Of a stretch of 55,415 bases of DNA, positions 8,301 through 17,185 are shown one piece after another. Position 1 is the stretch's first letter; each line of letters starts with the position of its first letter. The stretch covers positions 1-55,415 of the forward strand of contig CALXQW010000031.1 of assembly GCA_944390805.1 (NCBI GenBank), read 5' to 3'. The translations under genes and the position numbers were made by a program. This DNA is from an uncultured Opitutales bacterium (GTDB taxonomy: Bacteria; Verrucomicrobiota; Verrucomicrobiia; Opitutales; Intestinicryptomonadaceae). Under the pieces are notes generated by a model, which saw only the letters and a program-made list of their open reading frames with translations, searched no databases and had not been told where the DNA came from.

Positions 8301-8529
8301 AAACGATAAACTTGGCCGCAAGCCGAACTCTGGCGGAATACCTCCTCAGTATGAAAAATACTATGCGGAGCGTTATACAACAGTGCCGGATAGCCTCTAT
8401 CAGGAGGGCGCAAAGCGACCTGATGGAAGGCTTACATACATAACGTATCCGCCTTATAAGAAGGGCAGAGCGCTGTTTATGTCGGGCATTGAAGGCTCTG
8501 TGAAAATTGCTGCTTTCGACGAGAAGTAG
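5380..8529 (+). CDS. Secreted GH106-like glycosidase (probable alpha-L-rhamnosidase)
   Basis: The protein has 1049 residues. The first ~21 residues are an export signal; ITSC at residues 15-18 fits a lipobox, and VFA-A just after fits signal peptidase I, so lipoprotein or soluble export are both possible. The start of the mature part (PFTWWHWVGGNISESGIEKD, then IEAMANVGLGGVQLFNV) is characteristic of the large GH106-type glycosidase family, whose studied members remove alpha-L-rhamnose from plant pectins. The C-terminal ~150 residues (KVWVNGQFAGTIWRAPYSLD, NELKINVANAWANRLIGD) form the jelly-roll found at the end of this family. Substrate cannot be fixed from sequence. The gene stands alone, between a divergent peroxidase gene and a strong terminator, with no SusCD-like transporter nearby. 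Confidence 0.8.
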   Translation: MKRNALMGLLLCAGITSCVFAASNSEELLKEFQAPPQTAKPFTWWHWVGGNISESGIEKDIEAMANVGLGGVQLFNVTPTALVDGRIKYGSDEWKELVVKAAKLAKSKNMHFTMANCGGWATMGGPHITPDYAMRQIVWTQTRIDSSTKPGEAKIGKFDFENNDTVDLVPSVTMSQGVDLPQTKTWLKTSYKDIVCVAFPTPADELEAKSPKDGWRLSDWEAKVGNKPKAVVVRDTRKCPNPIKSADIVDLSDKIAEDGSIMWAPPAGSGSWTVVRFGHIITGKPNHPSPVDGRGLEVDKFSAEAAKYHFEKGILPLIKMLNSGGEKLLDAVLTDSYEAKTQNWSFNFRDEFKKRTGIDIVKYMPIFTGRVVDSTEFTEALAWDFRRVAADLITENCYKVIAALCHENGIGFATEGYGRPSHLDDVEVARTSDYPMAEFWVNQYSGSFTTITPKTAATAADLRKIPHVGAESFTSGEDFHTHPGLFKSQGDFYYAIGVNRFIFHTYTHQPFASDVLPGMTLYMWGSHFNRNNTWWDYSMGEFCKYAARTQAVLQNGRLKADVCYYMGEDVPVSLDYAPLPPEVRRSGQKFYLKNPTILQMAVQPSLGYDWHAISTSFLREMQVENGKIVHPASGMSYEILIMPKADFIRPSVLDEVLRLAKAGGKIVMSKPKGVPDASSMGTPERQMLSKVDEIWSEKADSRGARKYGEGFIIEPKATVAEQMETLGIAKDFSYEALDIPEKEALVMHMHRTLPDGSEFYFVTNQSDKPSKMRLSFRTDGGNPQIWDNLSGEIYSPENVSVKSGRTEIVMNMDAGGSCFVVFGAKSAAGAKKNYVRKADFDISKDWNLSFPKFMGSGKTHKLENLVSWTKFDEPLEKYFSGTAVYEKKFVLPENFLTGGAKRFELEIEKLGVAAKVWVNGQFAGTIWRAPYSLDISKFLKAGENELKINVANAWANRLIGDELLENGYLSKDTVNDKLGRKPNSGGIPPQYEKYYAERYTTVPDSLYQEGAKRPDGRLTYITYPPYKKGRALFMSGIEGSVKIAAFDEK

Positions 8530-8603
8530 TGGCGCAGTTTTCCGCTACATGGCAGCGGGAGCATTAAATTTTATCGGGCGGATATTCCGAAAATTTTAAA
8601 GCC

Positions 8604-8643
8604 AAAAAAACGCAGTAGGAAAATTCTCCTACTGCGTTTTTTT
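8604..8643 (+). terminator. Terminator of the GH106-like gene
   Basis: CGCAGTAGGA (8611-8620) pairs perfectly with TCCTACTGCG (8627-8636), flanked by seven A upstream and seven T downstream. It is strong and also usable in reverse. Confidence 0.9.
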
Positions 8644-8741
8644 GCGAGACTATGACTTCAAAGCAGAGGTCTAAAAAAGGTTTTTCTTTGTGTTGCATTT
8701 TTTTTGCACTATGACATTATAAAACGTTTCTCATTGGCAAA

Positions 8742-9791
8742 ATGGAAAGTAGCGAAAAGAAAATAAGAGTAGGCATAACGGGTGCTTCAGGGCACTCGGG
8801 TGTGGAACTTGTCAAAATTTTAAGCGCCCATCCAAAGGTGGAATTGGCGAAGGTTACATCGCGTTCGTTGGCTGGGCAGGCAGTTGTTGATTCAATGCCG
8901 GGGCTTGCGCATCTGCTCGGGGCAGATTTTAAATTTTCAGCGTCTGATCCTAAAGAGCAAGCGGAAGATGCAAATATAGATGTGTGGTTTCTTGCGCTTC
9001 CGCACGGAGTTGCTGCGGAGTACGCAAAGGAGCTTATCGCAGCCGGCAAGACAGTGATAGACCTTTCAGCGGATTTTCGCTTGGGTTCTCTTGAGCGCTA
9101 CAAAGAATTTTACAAGGCAGACCATCCCGCTCCAGAACTTTTGCGGATGGGCAGATACGTTATCCCGGAGATACTTCCTCCCCAGAAGGGAGACAAACTT
9201 ATAGCCTGCGCGGGCTGCTATCCTACAAGCATACAAATTCCACTAACTCCGCTCTACCGCGCAGGATTGCTTTCAACCGAGCATGTTGTGATAGACTCTT
9301 ACAGCGGCGTAAGCGGCGGCGGCAAGAAGGCAGATTTGTTCTATGCCTATTGCGAGCGCAACGAGAGCGCCAGAGGCTACGGAATGCCCAAGCACAGGCA
9401 TCTTTCTGAGATAGAAGAGCAGCTTGGCATAGCGGCGGGCAAGGAGTTCTTTGTGCAGTTTAATCCGCATCTTGCTCCTATGACAAGGGGCATATCAACC
9501 ACAATTACGGTTCCGGCAGCGGAGGGAGCGTCGATAGAAAAGCTCTACGATGTTTGGAATAAGACATATGCGGGTAGGCGTTTTGTAAGGATACTGCCAT
9601 CTGGCGTGTTTGCTGATACCTTGCTTGTAAGCGGCACTAACCGTTGCGACATATCTGCCGTTTACGATTCCCGCACGGGGAATTTTGTAATAACAAGCGC
9701 AATAGACAATCTCGTCAAAGGGGCGAGCGGGCAGGCGGTTCAGATTATGAATATTCTGCTCGGGTTCGATGAGGCCTGCGGGCTGTTGTAA
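8742..9791 (+). CDS. argC: N-acetyl-gamma-glutamyl-phosphate reductase
   Basis: The 349-residue cytoplasmic enzyme uses NADPH to reduce N-acetylglutamyl phosphate to the semialdehyde, the third step of ornithine synthesis. The Rossmann motif GITGASGHSG (residues 11-20) opens the protein, and the catalytic cysteine is Cys159 in CAGCYPTS. The length is normal for the family. It is the first gene of a run argC-J-B-D-F. The upstream 90 bases contain TTGCAT (8693-8698) and TATAAA (8718-8723), a possible promoter with 19-base spacing. No clear Shine-Dalgarno precedes the ATG. No ArgR-like box was recognised. Confidence 0.95.
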   Translation: MESSEKKIRVGITGASGHSGVELVKILSAHPKVELAKVTSRSLAGQAVVDSMPGLAHLLGADFKFSASDPKEQAEDANIDVWFLALPHGVAAEYAKELIAAGKTVIDLSADFRLGSLERYKEFYKADHPAPELLRMGRYVIPEILPPQKGDKLIACAGCYPTSIQIPLTPLYRAGLLSTEHVVIDSYSGVSGGGKKADLFYAYCERNESARGYGMPKHRHLSEIEEQLGIAAGKEFFVQFNPHLAPMTRGISTTITVPAAEGASIEKLYDVWNKTYAGRRFVRILPSGVFADTLLVSGTNRCDISAVYDSRTGNFVITSAIDNLVKGASGQAVQIMNILLGFDEACGLL

Positions 9792-9826
9792 AAATTTTTT
9801 AGCAAAGAGAAAGGAACGGAAGTTTC

Positions 9827-11059
9827 ATGGATAAAAATTTCAAGATAGAAGTAATACCAGACTCCTGCGGAATAGCAGATGTAAAGGGCTTCTCCGTTGC
9901 AGGTGTTGCCTGCGATATAAGGAATAAGAACGACTACGAAAGGCTCGATCTTGCTCTGGTATGCGCCGATACGCCCGCTGCGGCAGCAGGCGTGTTCACC
10001 TCTAACGACGTCAAAGCAGCGCCGGTTTATGTAGACTGCGCTCATTTGAAATCGTCCGCCAAGATAAAAGCGATAGTTGCAAACAGCGGCAATGCAAATG
10101 CCTGCACCGGAGCTGAGGGAATGAGGGACGCAAATGAAGAGTGCGCGCTTGTTGCTCAGATGTTGGGTGTGGAGCCGTGCGAGGTTCTTGTTTCTTCCAC
10201 TGGAAGGATAGGGGAGCTTCTGCCCATGGAGAAGGTAAGAAAGGGCATTGCAAAGGCAGTTGAGGGGCTGTCAAAAACGCCGGAGGCGTCTATGGCTGCA
10301 GCTCACGCTATAATGACTTCCGACACGCGTCCGAAGACTGTGACGGTTAGAGTTTCTGTTGGCGACAAGAGCTTTTCATTTGGAGGCATGGCAAAGGGAG
10401 CGGGCATGATAGAGCCAAACATGGCAACCATGCTCTGCTACATAGCTACCGACGCTCTTGCCGATAGGGACATTCTGAAAGAATGCCTGCTTAAGGCCGT
10501 AAATAGAAGCTTTAACCGCATAACGATAGACGGCGACATGAGCACGAACGATACTGTAATTTGTCTAGCTGGAGGGGCGTCGGGCGTTGAGATAAAAAGC
10601 GCTGAGCTTATTGAGGCCTTTGCCGAGGGCTTAAAGCAGGCTTGCCAGGTTCTCGCAAGAAAGATAGTTGGCGACGGCGAGAAGATTACAAAGGTGATAA
10701 ACTTCAAGGTATGTTCAGCTGCCACGCCTGAGCAGGCGGAGAAGATCTGCCGCAGTGTGGCGAATTCTCTGCTAGTTAAGAGCGCGTGGTTTGGTGCGGA
10801 TCCAAATTGGGGAAGAATCATAGATGCGGCGGGCTATGCGAGAACAGGCATAGACTTTGGAAAAGTAGATCTCTATTACGGAGATGTTCCGGCAATAATA
10901 AAGGGCGAGCCGCAGCATTCAAACAAAGAGCTCTGGAAGAAGGTTGTTTCGGCAAAGGAGTTCGAGATAACTTTGTCTTTGAACATGGGAAAGTGCTCCG
11001 AGAGCATTCTTACAACAGACCTTACAACGGGGTATGTGGAGTTCAATAAAGGAGAGTAA
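9827..11059 (+). CDS. argJ: Bifunctional ornithine acetyltransferase / N-acetylglutamate synthase
   Basis: The protein has 410 residues. ArgJ moves the acetyl group from N-acetylornithine to glutamate, recycling it and making a separate ArgA and ArgE unnecessary. The proenzyme cuts itself before a threonine; here the site is Ala200-Thr201 in EPNMATML, and Thr201 becomes the nucleophile of the beta chain. The surrounding GGMAKGAGMIEPNMATMLCY motif is intact. AAAGGAA about 15 bases upstream serves as ribosome binding site. Whether it also has acetyl-CoA synthase activity cannot be read from sequence. It lies 35 bases after argC. Confidence 0.95.
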   Translation: MDKNFKIEVIPDSCGIADVKGFSVAGVACDIRNKNDYERLDLALVCADTPAAAAGVFTSNDVKAAPVYVDCAHLKSSAKIKAIVANSGNANACTGAEGMRDANEECALVAQMLGVEPCEVLVSSTGRIGELLPMEKVRKGIAKAVEGLSKTPEASMAAAHAIMTSDTRPKTVTVRVSVGDKSFSFGGMAKGAGMIEPNMATMLCYIATDALADRDILKECLLKAVNRSFNRITIDGDMSTNDTVICLAGGASGVEIKSAELIEAFAEGLKQACQVLARKIVGDGEKITKVINFKVCSAATPEQAEKICRSVANSLLVKSAWFGADPNWGRIIDAAGYARTGIDFGKVDLYYGDVPAIIKGEPQHSNKELWKKVVSAKEFEITLSLNMGKCSESILTTDLTTGYVEFNKGE

Positions 11060-11149
11060 TCCGGCGGTGTATTCGGTTTAAAATTTGCATGTAGAAAACT
11101 TCAAGATCTGCGGTGTTGGCGAGGGCTGGCGCATGCGGAGGACAATGAG

Positions 11150-12058
11150 ATGGAAATTTCCGAAATTACAAAGAAGGCGGGCATACTAATAGAGGCTCTG
11201 CCGTACATAAGAAGATTCAGAGGGTCGACCTTCGTAATAAAATACGGGGGTGCATTTATGGACGACCCAAACCCGCAAGTGCGAGCGAGCGTGGCTCTTG
11301 ACATATCGTTTTTGGCGGCTGTTGGCATAAATGTTGTGCTCGTGCACGGCGGCGGAAAGGCCATAAGCAGGGCAATGGCCAAAGCCGGGCTTACGCCGGA
11401 ATTCAAGAACGGAATGCGCGTTACAGACGAGGCCACCGTAAGCATAGTGCAGGACGTTCTCGACAACGATGTAAACGACGAAATCTGCCAGATGCTAAAA
11501 ACTTCGGGTTGCTCTCCGCGCAAGGTCAGGGGATCTGAAGTTCTCAAATGTAAGAAGCTTCTTTCGAAAGATGCCGACGGGAACCCTATAGATTTAGGGT
11601 ATGTGGGGCAGACTACGCAGGTTGACGCAGCAAAGATAGACGCGCTTATAGCTGAAGGTTTCACTCCGGTGATATCGCCAATAGCGCTTGGAGAGGACGA
11701 CTCCCACCCCTACAACACCAATGCCGATGTTGCCGCAAGCGCGGTTGCGTCTGCCCTAAAGGCGCGCAGGCTTGTATTCTTGTGCGATGTGCCTGGGCTT
11801 ATGAAAGATCCGAAAGATCCGTCGACATTAATATCCCACTTAAAGCTTGCCGATGTTGAGCCGCTAAAGCATGCCGGCGTTATAGGCGGGGGTATGACCC
11901 CAAAGGTCGACAGCGGTGTAAAGGCTCTTAAAAGCGGCGTAAGGCGCGTTCACTTTGTAGACGGCTACATGCCGCACAGCATACTTCTTGAGATATTTAC
12001 AGACAGCGGCATAGGCACGGAGATAGTCAATCCGGATGCATCATCTAATAATGCTTAA
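11150..12058 (+). CDS. argB: Acetylglutamate kinase
   Basis: The 302-residue enzyme phosphorylates N-acetylglutamate with ATP. Conserved glycine-rich motifs are present: FVIKYGGAFMDD near residue 28, VLVHGGGKAISRAMAKAG near 65 and GVIGGGMTPKVDSG near 245. The N-terminal ~20-residue extension (MEISEITKKAGILIEALPYI) is the mobile helix found in arginine-inhibited hexameric kinases and absent from the insensitive E. coli type. With ArgJ making the pathway cyclic, feedback control at this step is expected. GGAGGA sits at a suitable distance upstream of the ATG. A 90-base gap separates it from argJ. Confidence 0.95.
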   Translation: MEISEITKKAGILIEALPYIRRFRGSTFVIKYGGAFMDDPNPQVRASVALDISFLAAVGINVVLVHGGGKAISRAMAKAGLTPEFKNGMRVTDEATVSIVQDVLDNDVNDEICQMLKTSGCSPRKVRGSEVLKCKKLLSKDADGNPIDLGYVGQTTQVDAAKIDALIAEGFTPVISPIALGEDDSHPYNTNADVAASAVASALKARRLVFLCDVPGLMKDPKDPSTLISHLKLADVEPLKHAGVIGGGMTPKVDSGVKALKSGVRRVHFVDGYMPHSILLEIFTDSGIGTEIVNPDASSNNA

Positions 12059-12080
12059 AACCGATAAAATTTACCATAAA

Positions 12081-13277
12081 ATGACAACTGCCGAAAAATA
12101 CAAAAAATACATACTTGGCAACTACGGTGAGCGTTCCATAACGCTTTCCAAGGGCAAGGGCTGCGAGGTAATAGACGATAATGGCAAGAAGTACCTCGAC
12201 TTTGGTGGCGGAATAGCCGTGCTCAGCCTCGGGCATGCAAATGGCGCATGGCTTAAGGCGCTGGAGCGTCAGGCGGCAAAACTTGCGCATTGCAGCAATC
12301 TTTACATGCACTCTCCGCAGGCGGATTTGGCCGAAGAGCTTGTAGACCTGATTGGCCAGGGCAAGATGTTTTTCTGCAACAGCGGTACAGAGGCGAATGA
12401 GGCTCTCATAAAGCTTTCGCGCTTGCACGGGCTCAAGGTTGCTGGAGAGCCTAACAAGAAATACAGGATACTTGGGGCAAAGAACGCATTCCACGGTAGG
12501 ACGCTCGGAGCGCTTGCGGCCACTCCGCAGGAGAAAATACAAAAGGGATTCTCTCCGCTGTTGGAGGGGTTTGAGTTTGGCGAATACAACGATGTAAGCT
12601 CTTTCGAGAAGCTGTTCGACGATTCAGTCGCGGCGGTTATACTAGAGCCAGTCCAGGGAGAGAGCGGTGTGACTCCGGCTGAAGCAAAATTCTTGAAGGG
12701 CATAAAGGCTCTTTGCAAAAAGCACAACGCCCTTCTTATGTTCGACGAGGTCCAGTGCGGAATAGGTCGCAGCGGCGCCTTCTTGGCATGCCAGAAATAC
12801 GGCGTTATGCCAGATGCTTTGTCTATGGCAAAAGGGCTTGGCGGCGGATTCCCGATAGGGGCAATGTGGGTGTCTAAAAAATATGCAGACCTTTTCTGGC
12901 CTGGTTCTCACGGGACAACGTTTGGTGGGAATCCGCTTGCGTGCGCGGTTGCACTTGCGGTCCTAAAGGAGATTAAGTCGAAAAATCTTGCGGCAAATGC
13001 CGGAAAGATGGGAGATCTTTTGCGCAGCGGGCTTGAGAAGATAGTGAAGGCTTATCCGCAAAAACTAAAGCTGGTTCGTGGCTTGGGGCTCATGCTTGCA
13101 GTGCTCTTTCAGGATTCCTACAAGAATACCGATGCCGCAAAGAAGGCGGCTGAAAACGGTCTTTTATTAATTCCGGCAGGCGCGAATGCGCTGCGCTTTC
13201 TGCCGGCCTTAAACGTCAAGGCCGACGACGTAAAACGCGCGCTTAAACTTTTTGAAAAAACCGTAAAGGAATTGTAA
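12081..13277 (+). CDS. argD: Acetylornithine aminotransferase
   Basis: The 398-residue PLP enzyme (class III aminotransferase) converts N-acetylglutamate semialdehyde to N-acetylornithine. Visible motifs are the substrate loop LDFGGGIAVLSLGHANGAW, the cofactor-phosphate motif FFCNSGTEANEALIKLSR, the FDEVQCGIGRSG metal/PLP ring contact and the Schiff-base lysine in SMAKGLGGGFPIGAMW. The start was set at 12081 (MTTAEKYKKYIL), which gives the normal length before the first conserved motif; in-frame ATGs at 12036 and 12051 would overlap argB. None has a clear Shine-Dalgarno sequence. It may also act as succinyldiaminopimelate aminotransferase in lysine synthesis, as known for some ArgD proteins. 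Confidence 0.92.
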   Translation: MTTAEKYKKYILGNYGERSITLSKGKGCEVIDDNGKKYLDFGGGIAVLSLGHANGAWLKALERQAAKLAHCSNLYMHSPQADLAEELVDLIGQGKMFFCNSGTEANEALIKLSRLHGLKVAGEPNKKYRILGAKNAFHGRTLGALAATPQEKIQKGFSPLLEGFEFGEYNDVSSFEKLFDDSVAAVILEPVQGESGVTPAEAKFLKGIKALCKKHNALLMFDEVQCGIGRSGAFLACQKYGVMPDALSMAKGLGGGFPIGAMWVSKKYADLFWPGSHGTTFGGNPLACAVALAVLKEIKSKNLAANAGKMGDLLRSGLEKIVKAYPQKLKLVRGLGLMLAVLFQDSYKNTDAAKKAAENGLLLIPAGANALRFLPALNVKADDVKRALKLFEKTVKEL

Positions 13278-13279
13278 TC

Positions 13280-14224
13280 ATGGCGAGATCTTTTTTGAAG
13301 GAAACCGACTTTACCCGCGACGAAGCTGCCGGGGTTTTTGAATTGGCAAGACGCTACAAGAGCATACGCCAGGCAGGTCCTTTGGACGTTATATGCGGCG
13401 ATCCTTGGGGGCTTTTGTTCTTCAAGAAGAGCACCCGTACGAGGCTGTCTTTTGAGGCAGGTGTGTACGAGCTTGGCGGGCACCCGTTGATACTCAACGC
13501 TTCTGATTTGCAGCTTTCCCGCGGGGAGACCGTTGAGGATACGGCAAAGATAATGGGAAGGTTTTTAAAGGGTATAGTTATCAGGGCGTACGAGCATTCT
13601 GTTGTGGAGGATTTTGCAAAGTACTCTGGACGTACGGTTATAAATGCCCTGACAGATTTTCTACATCCGTGCCAGAGCTATACAGACATATTTACAATGA
13701 TGGAGCATTTCGGCAAGGGAGTGCCAACGCTTGAGGCTATCAAGGGAAGAAAGTTTGTATTCTTTGGGGATACGGCCTGCAATATGGGGTATTCTCTCGC
13801 GCTCGCGGGTTGCATGTTTGGTTTGGACGTAACCTTGTGCGGGCCGGAGGGGTTTGAGCCTAAGTCTGATTTGGATGCGCTCTTTGAAGAGGCGGGAATA
13901 GAGAAGACTTACAAATTTACATCTGATCCTATGGCAGCGGCCAAAGATGCTGATGTATTGTATACGGACGTATGGGTGAGCATGGGCAAGGAGGACGAAA
14001 AGGCTGAGAGAATAAAGCTTATGAGCCCTTACCAGGTAAACGAAAAGCTCTTCTCTGTGGCAAAGAGCGATGCCATATTCATGCACTGCTTGCCTGCGCA
14101 TGCTGGTGAGGAAGTTTCCGAGGGAGTGCTCAGAAGCCCGCGCAGCATAGTCTTTGACGAGGCGGAGAATCGCCTGCATGTGCAAAAGGCCATAATAAGC
14201 ACTCTGGTGCGCTCTGCCGAATAG
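13280..14224 (+). CDS. argF: Ornithine carbamoyltransferase
   Basis: The 314-residue enzyme makes citrulline from ornithine and carbamoyl phosphate. The carbamoyl-phosphate loop STRTR is at residues 51-55, followed by FLHPCQSYTD and, near residue 270, MHCLPAHAGEEVSEGV, whose HCLP motif binds ornithine in this family. The related N-acetylornithine and N-succinylornithine transcarbamylases are an alternative, but the presence of argJ, which yields free ornithine, favours the ordinary enzyme. It starts two bases after the argD stop, so it is clearly in the same operon. A terminator follows. Confidence 0.93.
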   Translation: MARSFLKETDFTRDEAAGVFELARRYKSIRQAGPLDVICGDPWGLLFFKKSTRTRLSFEAGVYELGGHPLILNASDLQLSRGETVEDTAKIMGRFLKGIVIRAYEHSVVEDFAKYSGRTVINALTDFLHPCQSYTDIFTMMEHFGKGVPTLEAIKGRKFVFFGDTACNMGYSLALAGCMFGLDVTLCGPEGFEPKSDLDALFEEAGIEKTYKFTSDPMAAAKDADVLYTDVWVSMGKEDEKAERIKLMSPYQVNEKLFSVAKSDAIFMHCLPAHAGEEVSEGVLRSPRSIVFDEAENRLHVQKAIISTLVRSAE

Positions 14225-14250
14225 GCAAAGAATTTTTATTTTTTTATTCT

Positions 14251-14280
14251 GGCGGGGGAAGTTTATTTCTTCCGCCTTTG
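14251..14280 (+). terminator. Probable terminator after argF
   Basis: GGCGG..GAAG (14251-14261) pairs with CTTCCGCC (14269-14276) with a two-base bulge; TTTGTTTT follows. It is moderately strong and marks the end of argCJBDF, leaving argG with its own transcription start in the AT-rich 150 bases after it. Confidence 0.6.
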
Positions 14281-14433
14281 TTTTGAGGAGAGTTCAAAAG
14301 AAGCGCATTTTTACAGCTGAATTAAAAAGGATAATATGGGCAATAATGCGCAATTTTTTTCTTTCTTAATTTTTTACAGGGAGTAAAATCGGCAATCGAT
14401 TTTATATAAAACCGTCATATTTTTTTAAACGCT

Positions 14434-15702
14434 ATGAAAAAAAAGAAGATAGTATTGGCATATTCGGGCGGTCTGGATACGTCCGTAATAGTAAACTGGC
14501 TGAAGAACCGCTTTAATGCGGATATAGTGACGTTCTCGGCGGATGTCGGTCAGGGAGAGGAACTCTCCGGATTGGCGGAAAAGGCCAAGGCCACGGGGGC
14601 GGTTGCTCACTATACGGTAAATCTTGTCGACGAGTATGTGTCGGACTACATCTACCCGATGATACGCGCAAATGCCATATATGAAGGGCAGTACTATCTT
14701 GGAACATCAATAGCGCGTCCTTTGATAGCTAAGGCGCAGGTGCAGATAGCCCAGAAGGAAAATGCAAATGCAGTCGCACACGGGGCAACCGGCAAGGGCA
14801 ATGACCAGTGCCGCTTTGAGATTTCCTACGCCGCACTGGCTCCGGATTTGGAGATAATATCTCCGTGGAGAATGGACGACTTCCGTAAGGAATTCCCAGG
14901 CCGCAAGGAGATGATAGCCTACTGCAAAAAGCACAATATAAATGTGGAGGCCTCGGCAAAGAAGCCCTATTCGATGGATAGGAACATTTTGCACATATCT
15001 TATGAGGCGGGCATATTGGAGGATCCGTGGTTTGATCCTACGGTTGAGTCGAACAAGGATATGTTCAAGCTTACGAAGGATCCGCAGGACGCTCCCGACG
15101 AGCCGGAGTACATAGAGCTTGAATTTAAGAAGGGCGATTGCGTTGCAATCAACGGCAAGAAGATGAAGCCTTCCGCGGTGCTTAAGAAGCTCAACGAGCT
15201 TGGCGGAAAGCACGGCATAGGCAGGGTTGACTTGGTTGAGAATCGCTTTGTAGGCATGAAGAGCCGCGGCGTGTACGAGACTCCGGGCGGAACTATTCTC
15301 ATGAATGCCCACAGGCAGATGGAGACTCTTACGATGGATAGAGACTTGATGCACCTGCGCGACAGCCTCATTCCAAAATATGCGGAGCTTGTCTATTACG
15401 GATTCTGGTTTGCTCCGGAGCGCGAGGCTTTGCAGGCGTTTATAGACAAGTCTCAGGAGACTGTATCTGGAGTTGTTCGCCTTAAGCTCTACAAGGGCAA
15501 CATAATTTGTGTCGGCCGCAAGAGCCCGCTTAGCTTGTACGATGAGAACATCGCAAGCATGGAGGGTGTAAAGAGCGAGTACAACCAGAACGACGCTACC
15601 GGATTTATTAAGCTGCAGGCTCTGCGTTTGCGCCAGCGCGCAAGAAAGCAGGGAGTTTCAAAAGAGACTCTCAAGTGCAAGAGCAAGCTTGTACGCGAGT
15701 AA
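14434..15702 (+). CDS. argG: Argininosuccinate synthase
   Basis: The 422-residue enzyme uses ATP to join citrulline and aspartate. The N-type pyrophosphatase loop AYSGGLDTS is at residues 9-17; the substrate-binding [13 protein letters not shown] segment is near 114. It is the penultimate arginine step; argH is not in the window. It is separated from argF by 209 bases with a terminator, so it is likely transcribed separately. Codon choice is notable: of 27 isoleucine codons, 18 are ATA, 6 ATT and 3 ATC. Confidence 0.95.
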   Translation: MKKKKIVLAYSGGLDTSVIVNWLKNRFNADIVTFSADVGQGEELSGLAEKAKATGAVAHYTVNLVDEYVSDYIYPMIRANAIYEGQYYLGTSIARPLIAKAQVQIAQKENANAVAHGATGKGNDQCRFEISYAALAPDLEIISPWRMDDFRKEFPGRKEMIAYCKKHNINVEASAKKPYSMDRNILHISYEAGILEDPWFDPTVESNKDMFKLTKDPQDAPDEPEYIELEFKKGDCVAINGKKMKPSAVLKKLNELGGKHGIGRVDLVENRFVGMKSRGVYETPGGTILMNAHRQMETLTMDRDLMHLRDSLIPKYAELVYYGFWFAPEREALQAFIDKSQETVSGVVRLKLYKGNIICVGRKSPLSLYDENIASMEGVKSEYNQNDATGFIKLQALRLRQRARKQGVSKETLKCKSKLVRE

Positions 15703-15729
15703 TATCCGTATTGAGAATATTGCAGGCGC

Positions 15730-17109
15730 ATGAAGATTTGCTGCATAGGCGCGGGATACGTCGGGGGGCCAACCATGGCGGTTATAGCAATGAAGTGCCC
15801 CGATGTGCGCGTTGATGTTGTGGATATAAACAAGAAGCGCATAGACGCGTGGAATTCAGATTCCCTGCCTGTATTTGAGCCGGGATTGGACGCGGTTGTG
15901 CGCGCGGTGCGCGGCAAGAATCTGTTTTTTTCTACGGACGTTGCGGGAGCGGTTTCCGCGGCGGACATAGTTTTTATATCGGTGAATACTCCAACTAAAA
16001 CTTACGGAGTTGGAGCTGGAAGGGCGTCGGAGCTGAAGTATGTAGAGGCTTGCGCCCGCCAGATTGCCGATGTCTCTACGACAGACAAAATTGTTGTGGA
16101 GAAGTCAACAATGCCGGTAAGAACTGCCGACGTCATAAGGCAGATATTATCGTCGTGCGACAGCGGTGTGAAGTTTCAGGTGTTGTCGAATCCGGAATTT
16201 CTCGCAGAGGGAACGGCGGTAAAAGACCTTGAAAATCCGGACAGGGTTCTTATAGGCGGAGACGATAAAACCGCAGAGGGAAGGGCGGCAATAAAGACTT
16301 TGGCGGGATTGTATGCCCGCTGGGTTGACCCGAAGAGAATTATAGAGACGAACTTGTGGTCTAGCGAGCTTAGCAAGCTAACGGCAAATGCTTTTTTGGC
16401 GCAGCGCATAAGTTCGATAAACGCCATAAGTGCGCTTTGCGAGGCAACCGGGGCAGACGTTGACGAGGTTGCTGCGGCAGTGGGTGCAGATTCGAGAATA
16501 GGACCAAAGTTTTTGAAGAGTTCCGTAGGGTTTGGCGGGTCTTGTTTCCAGAAGGACTTGTTAAATTTGGTGTATTTGTGCGAGCATTTCAATCTGCCCG
16601 AGGCGGCAAGATATTGGCAGAATGTGCTTGATATGAACGCCTATCAGAAGCGCAGGTTTGCGGCATGGGTGGTGAAGGATTTGTTTGGGTCGCTGTCGGG
16701 CAAGAAGATTGCGGTATTTGGATTTTCCTTCAAGGAGAACACCAACGACACGCGGGAAAGCCCGGCTATAGACGTATGCAGGAATCTTCTTTCCGAGGGA
16801 GCCAAATTGGCTATTTACGACCCGAAAGTTTCGCAGGAGCAGATATATTCAGACTTGAATATTGGGGAAGAAAAGATTCCCGGAGACGGAGGCGTCGAGA
16901 TATGCTCAAGCCCGTATGAGGCTTCAAAAGACTCCTACGCTATTACGGTGTTGACAGCGTGGGGAGAATTTGCTTGCCTCGATTACGTAAAAATTTACAA
17001 GACAATGAAGAAACCCGCATGGATATTCGACGGCAGAAACTGCCTTGACGGAGACCTTCTTAGAAGGTTGGGGTATCGCGTGCGCGCCGTTGGCAAGAGT
17101 TTCGAGTAG
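15730..17109 (+). CDS. ugd: UDP-glucose 6-dehydrogenase, eukaryote-like class
   Basis: The 459-residue NAD-dependent enzyme oxidises UDP-glucose to UDP-glucuronate. The Rossmann motif [14 protein letters not shown] is at the N-terminus and the catalytic cysteine is Cys272 in [20 protein letters not shown]. This motif, the [18 protein letters not shown] loop and the length resemble animal and plant enzymes (about 480 residues, catalytic Cys276 in human) more than the short E. coli Ugd. Such enzymes also occur in Verrucomicrobiota and Planctomycetota. UDP-glucuronate probably feeds the surface glycan genes 3 kb downstream. It begins 27 bases after argG and may be co-transcribed with it. Confidence 0.93.
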   Translation: MKICCIGAGYVGGPTMAVIAMKCPDVRVDVVDINKKRIDAWNSDSLPVFEPGLDAVVRAVRGKNLFFSTDVAGAVSAADIVFISVNTPTKTYGVGAGRASELKYVEACARQIADVSTTDKIVVEKSTMPVRTADVIRQILSSCDSGVKFQVLSNPEFLAEGTAVKDLENPDRVLIGGDDKTAEGRAAIKTLAGLYARWVDPKRIIETNLWSSELSKLTANAFLAQRISSINAISALCEATGADVDEVAAAVGADSRIGPKFLKSSVGFGGSCFQKDLLNLVYLCEHFNLPEAARYWQNVLDMNAYQKRRFAAWVVKDLFGSLSGKKIAVFGFSFKENTNDTRESPAIDVCRNLLSEGAKLAIYDPKVSQEQIYSDLNIGEEKIPGDGGVEICSSPYEASKDSYAITVLTAWGEFACLDYVKIYKTMKKPAWIFDGRNCLDGDLLRRLGYRVRAVGKSFE

Positions 17110-17134
17110 TCTTGAATGAGAATTTTTCAACGGT

Positions 17135-17170
17135 GCGCGGCTCGACGGAATGTCGGCCGCGTCGTTTTTT
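17135..17170 (+). terminator. Terminator after ugd
   Basis: CGCGGC (17136-17141) pairs with GCCGCG (17156-17161), then after a bulged T, CGAC (17143-17146) pairs with GTCG (17152-17155) around GGAAT; TCGTTTTTT follows. It overlaps an in-frame ATG at 17150 and so argues that leuA starts later, at 17186. Confidence 0.75.
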
Positions 17171-17185
17171 AAAGGGAACAAAGCA

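Noticed and set aside
8641..8741. ArgR operator upstream of argC
   Set aside because: No pair of ARG-box-like palindromes was recognisable; control of the arginine genes remains unassigned.
17150..17185. Earlier in-frame start for leuA at 17150
   Set aside because: It sits inside the terminator hairpin of ugd, and the ATG at 17186 has a proper ribosome binding site.
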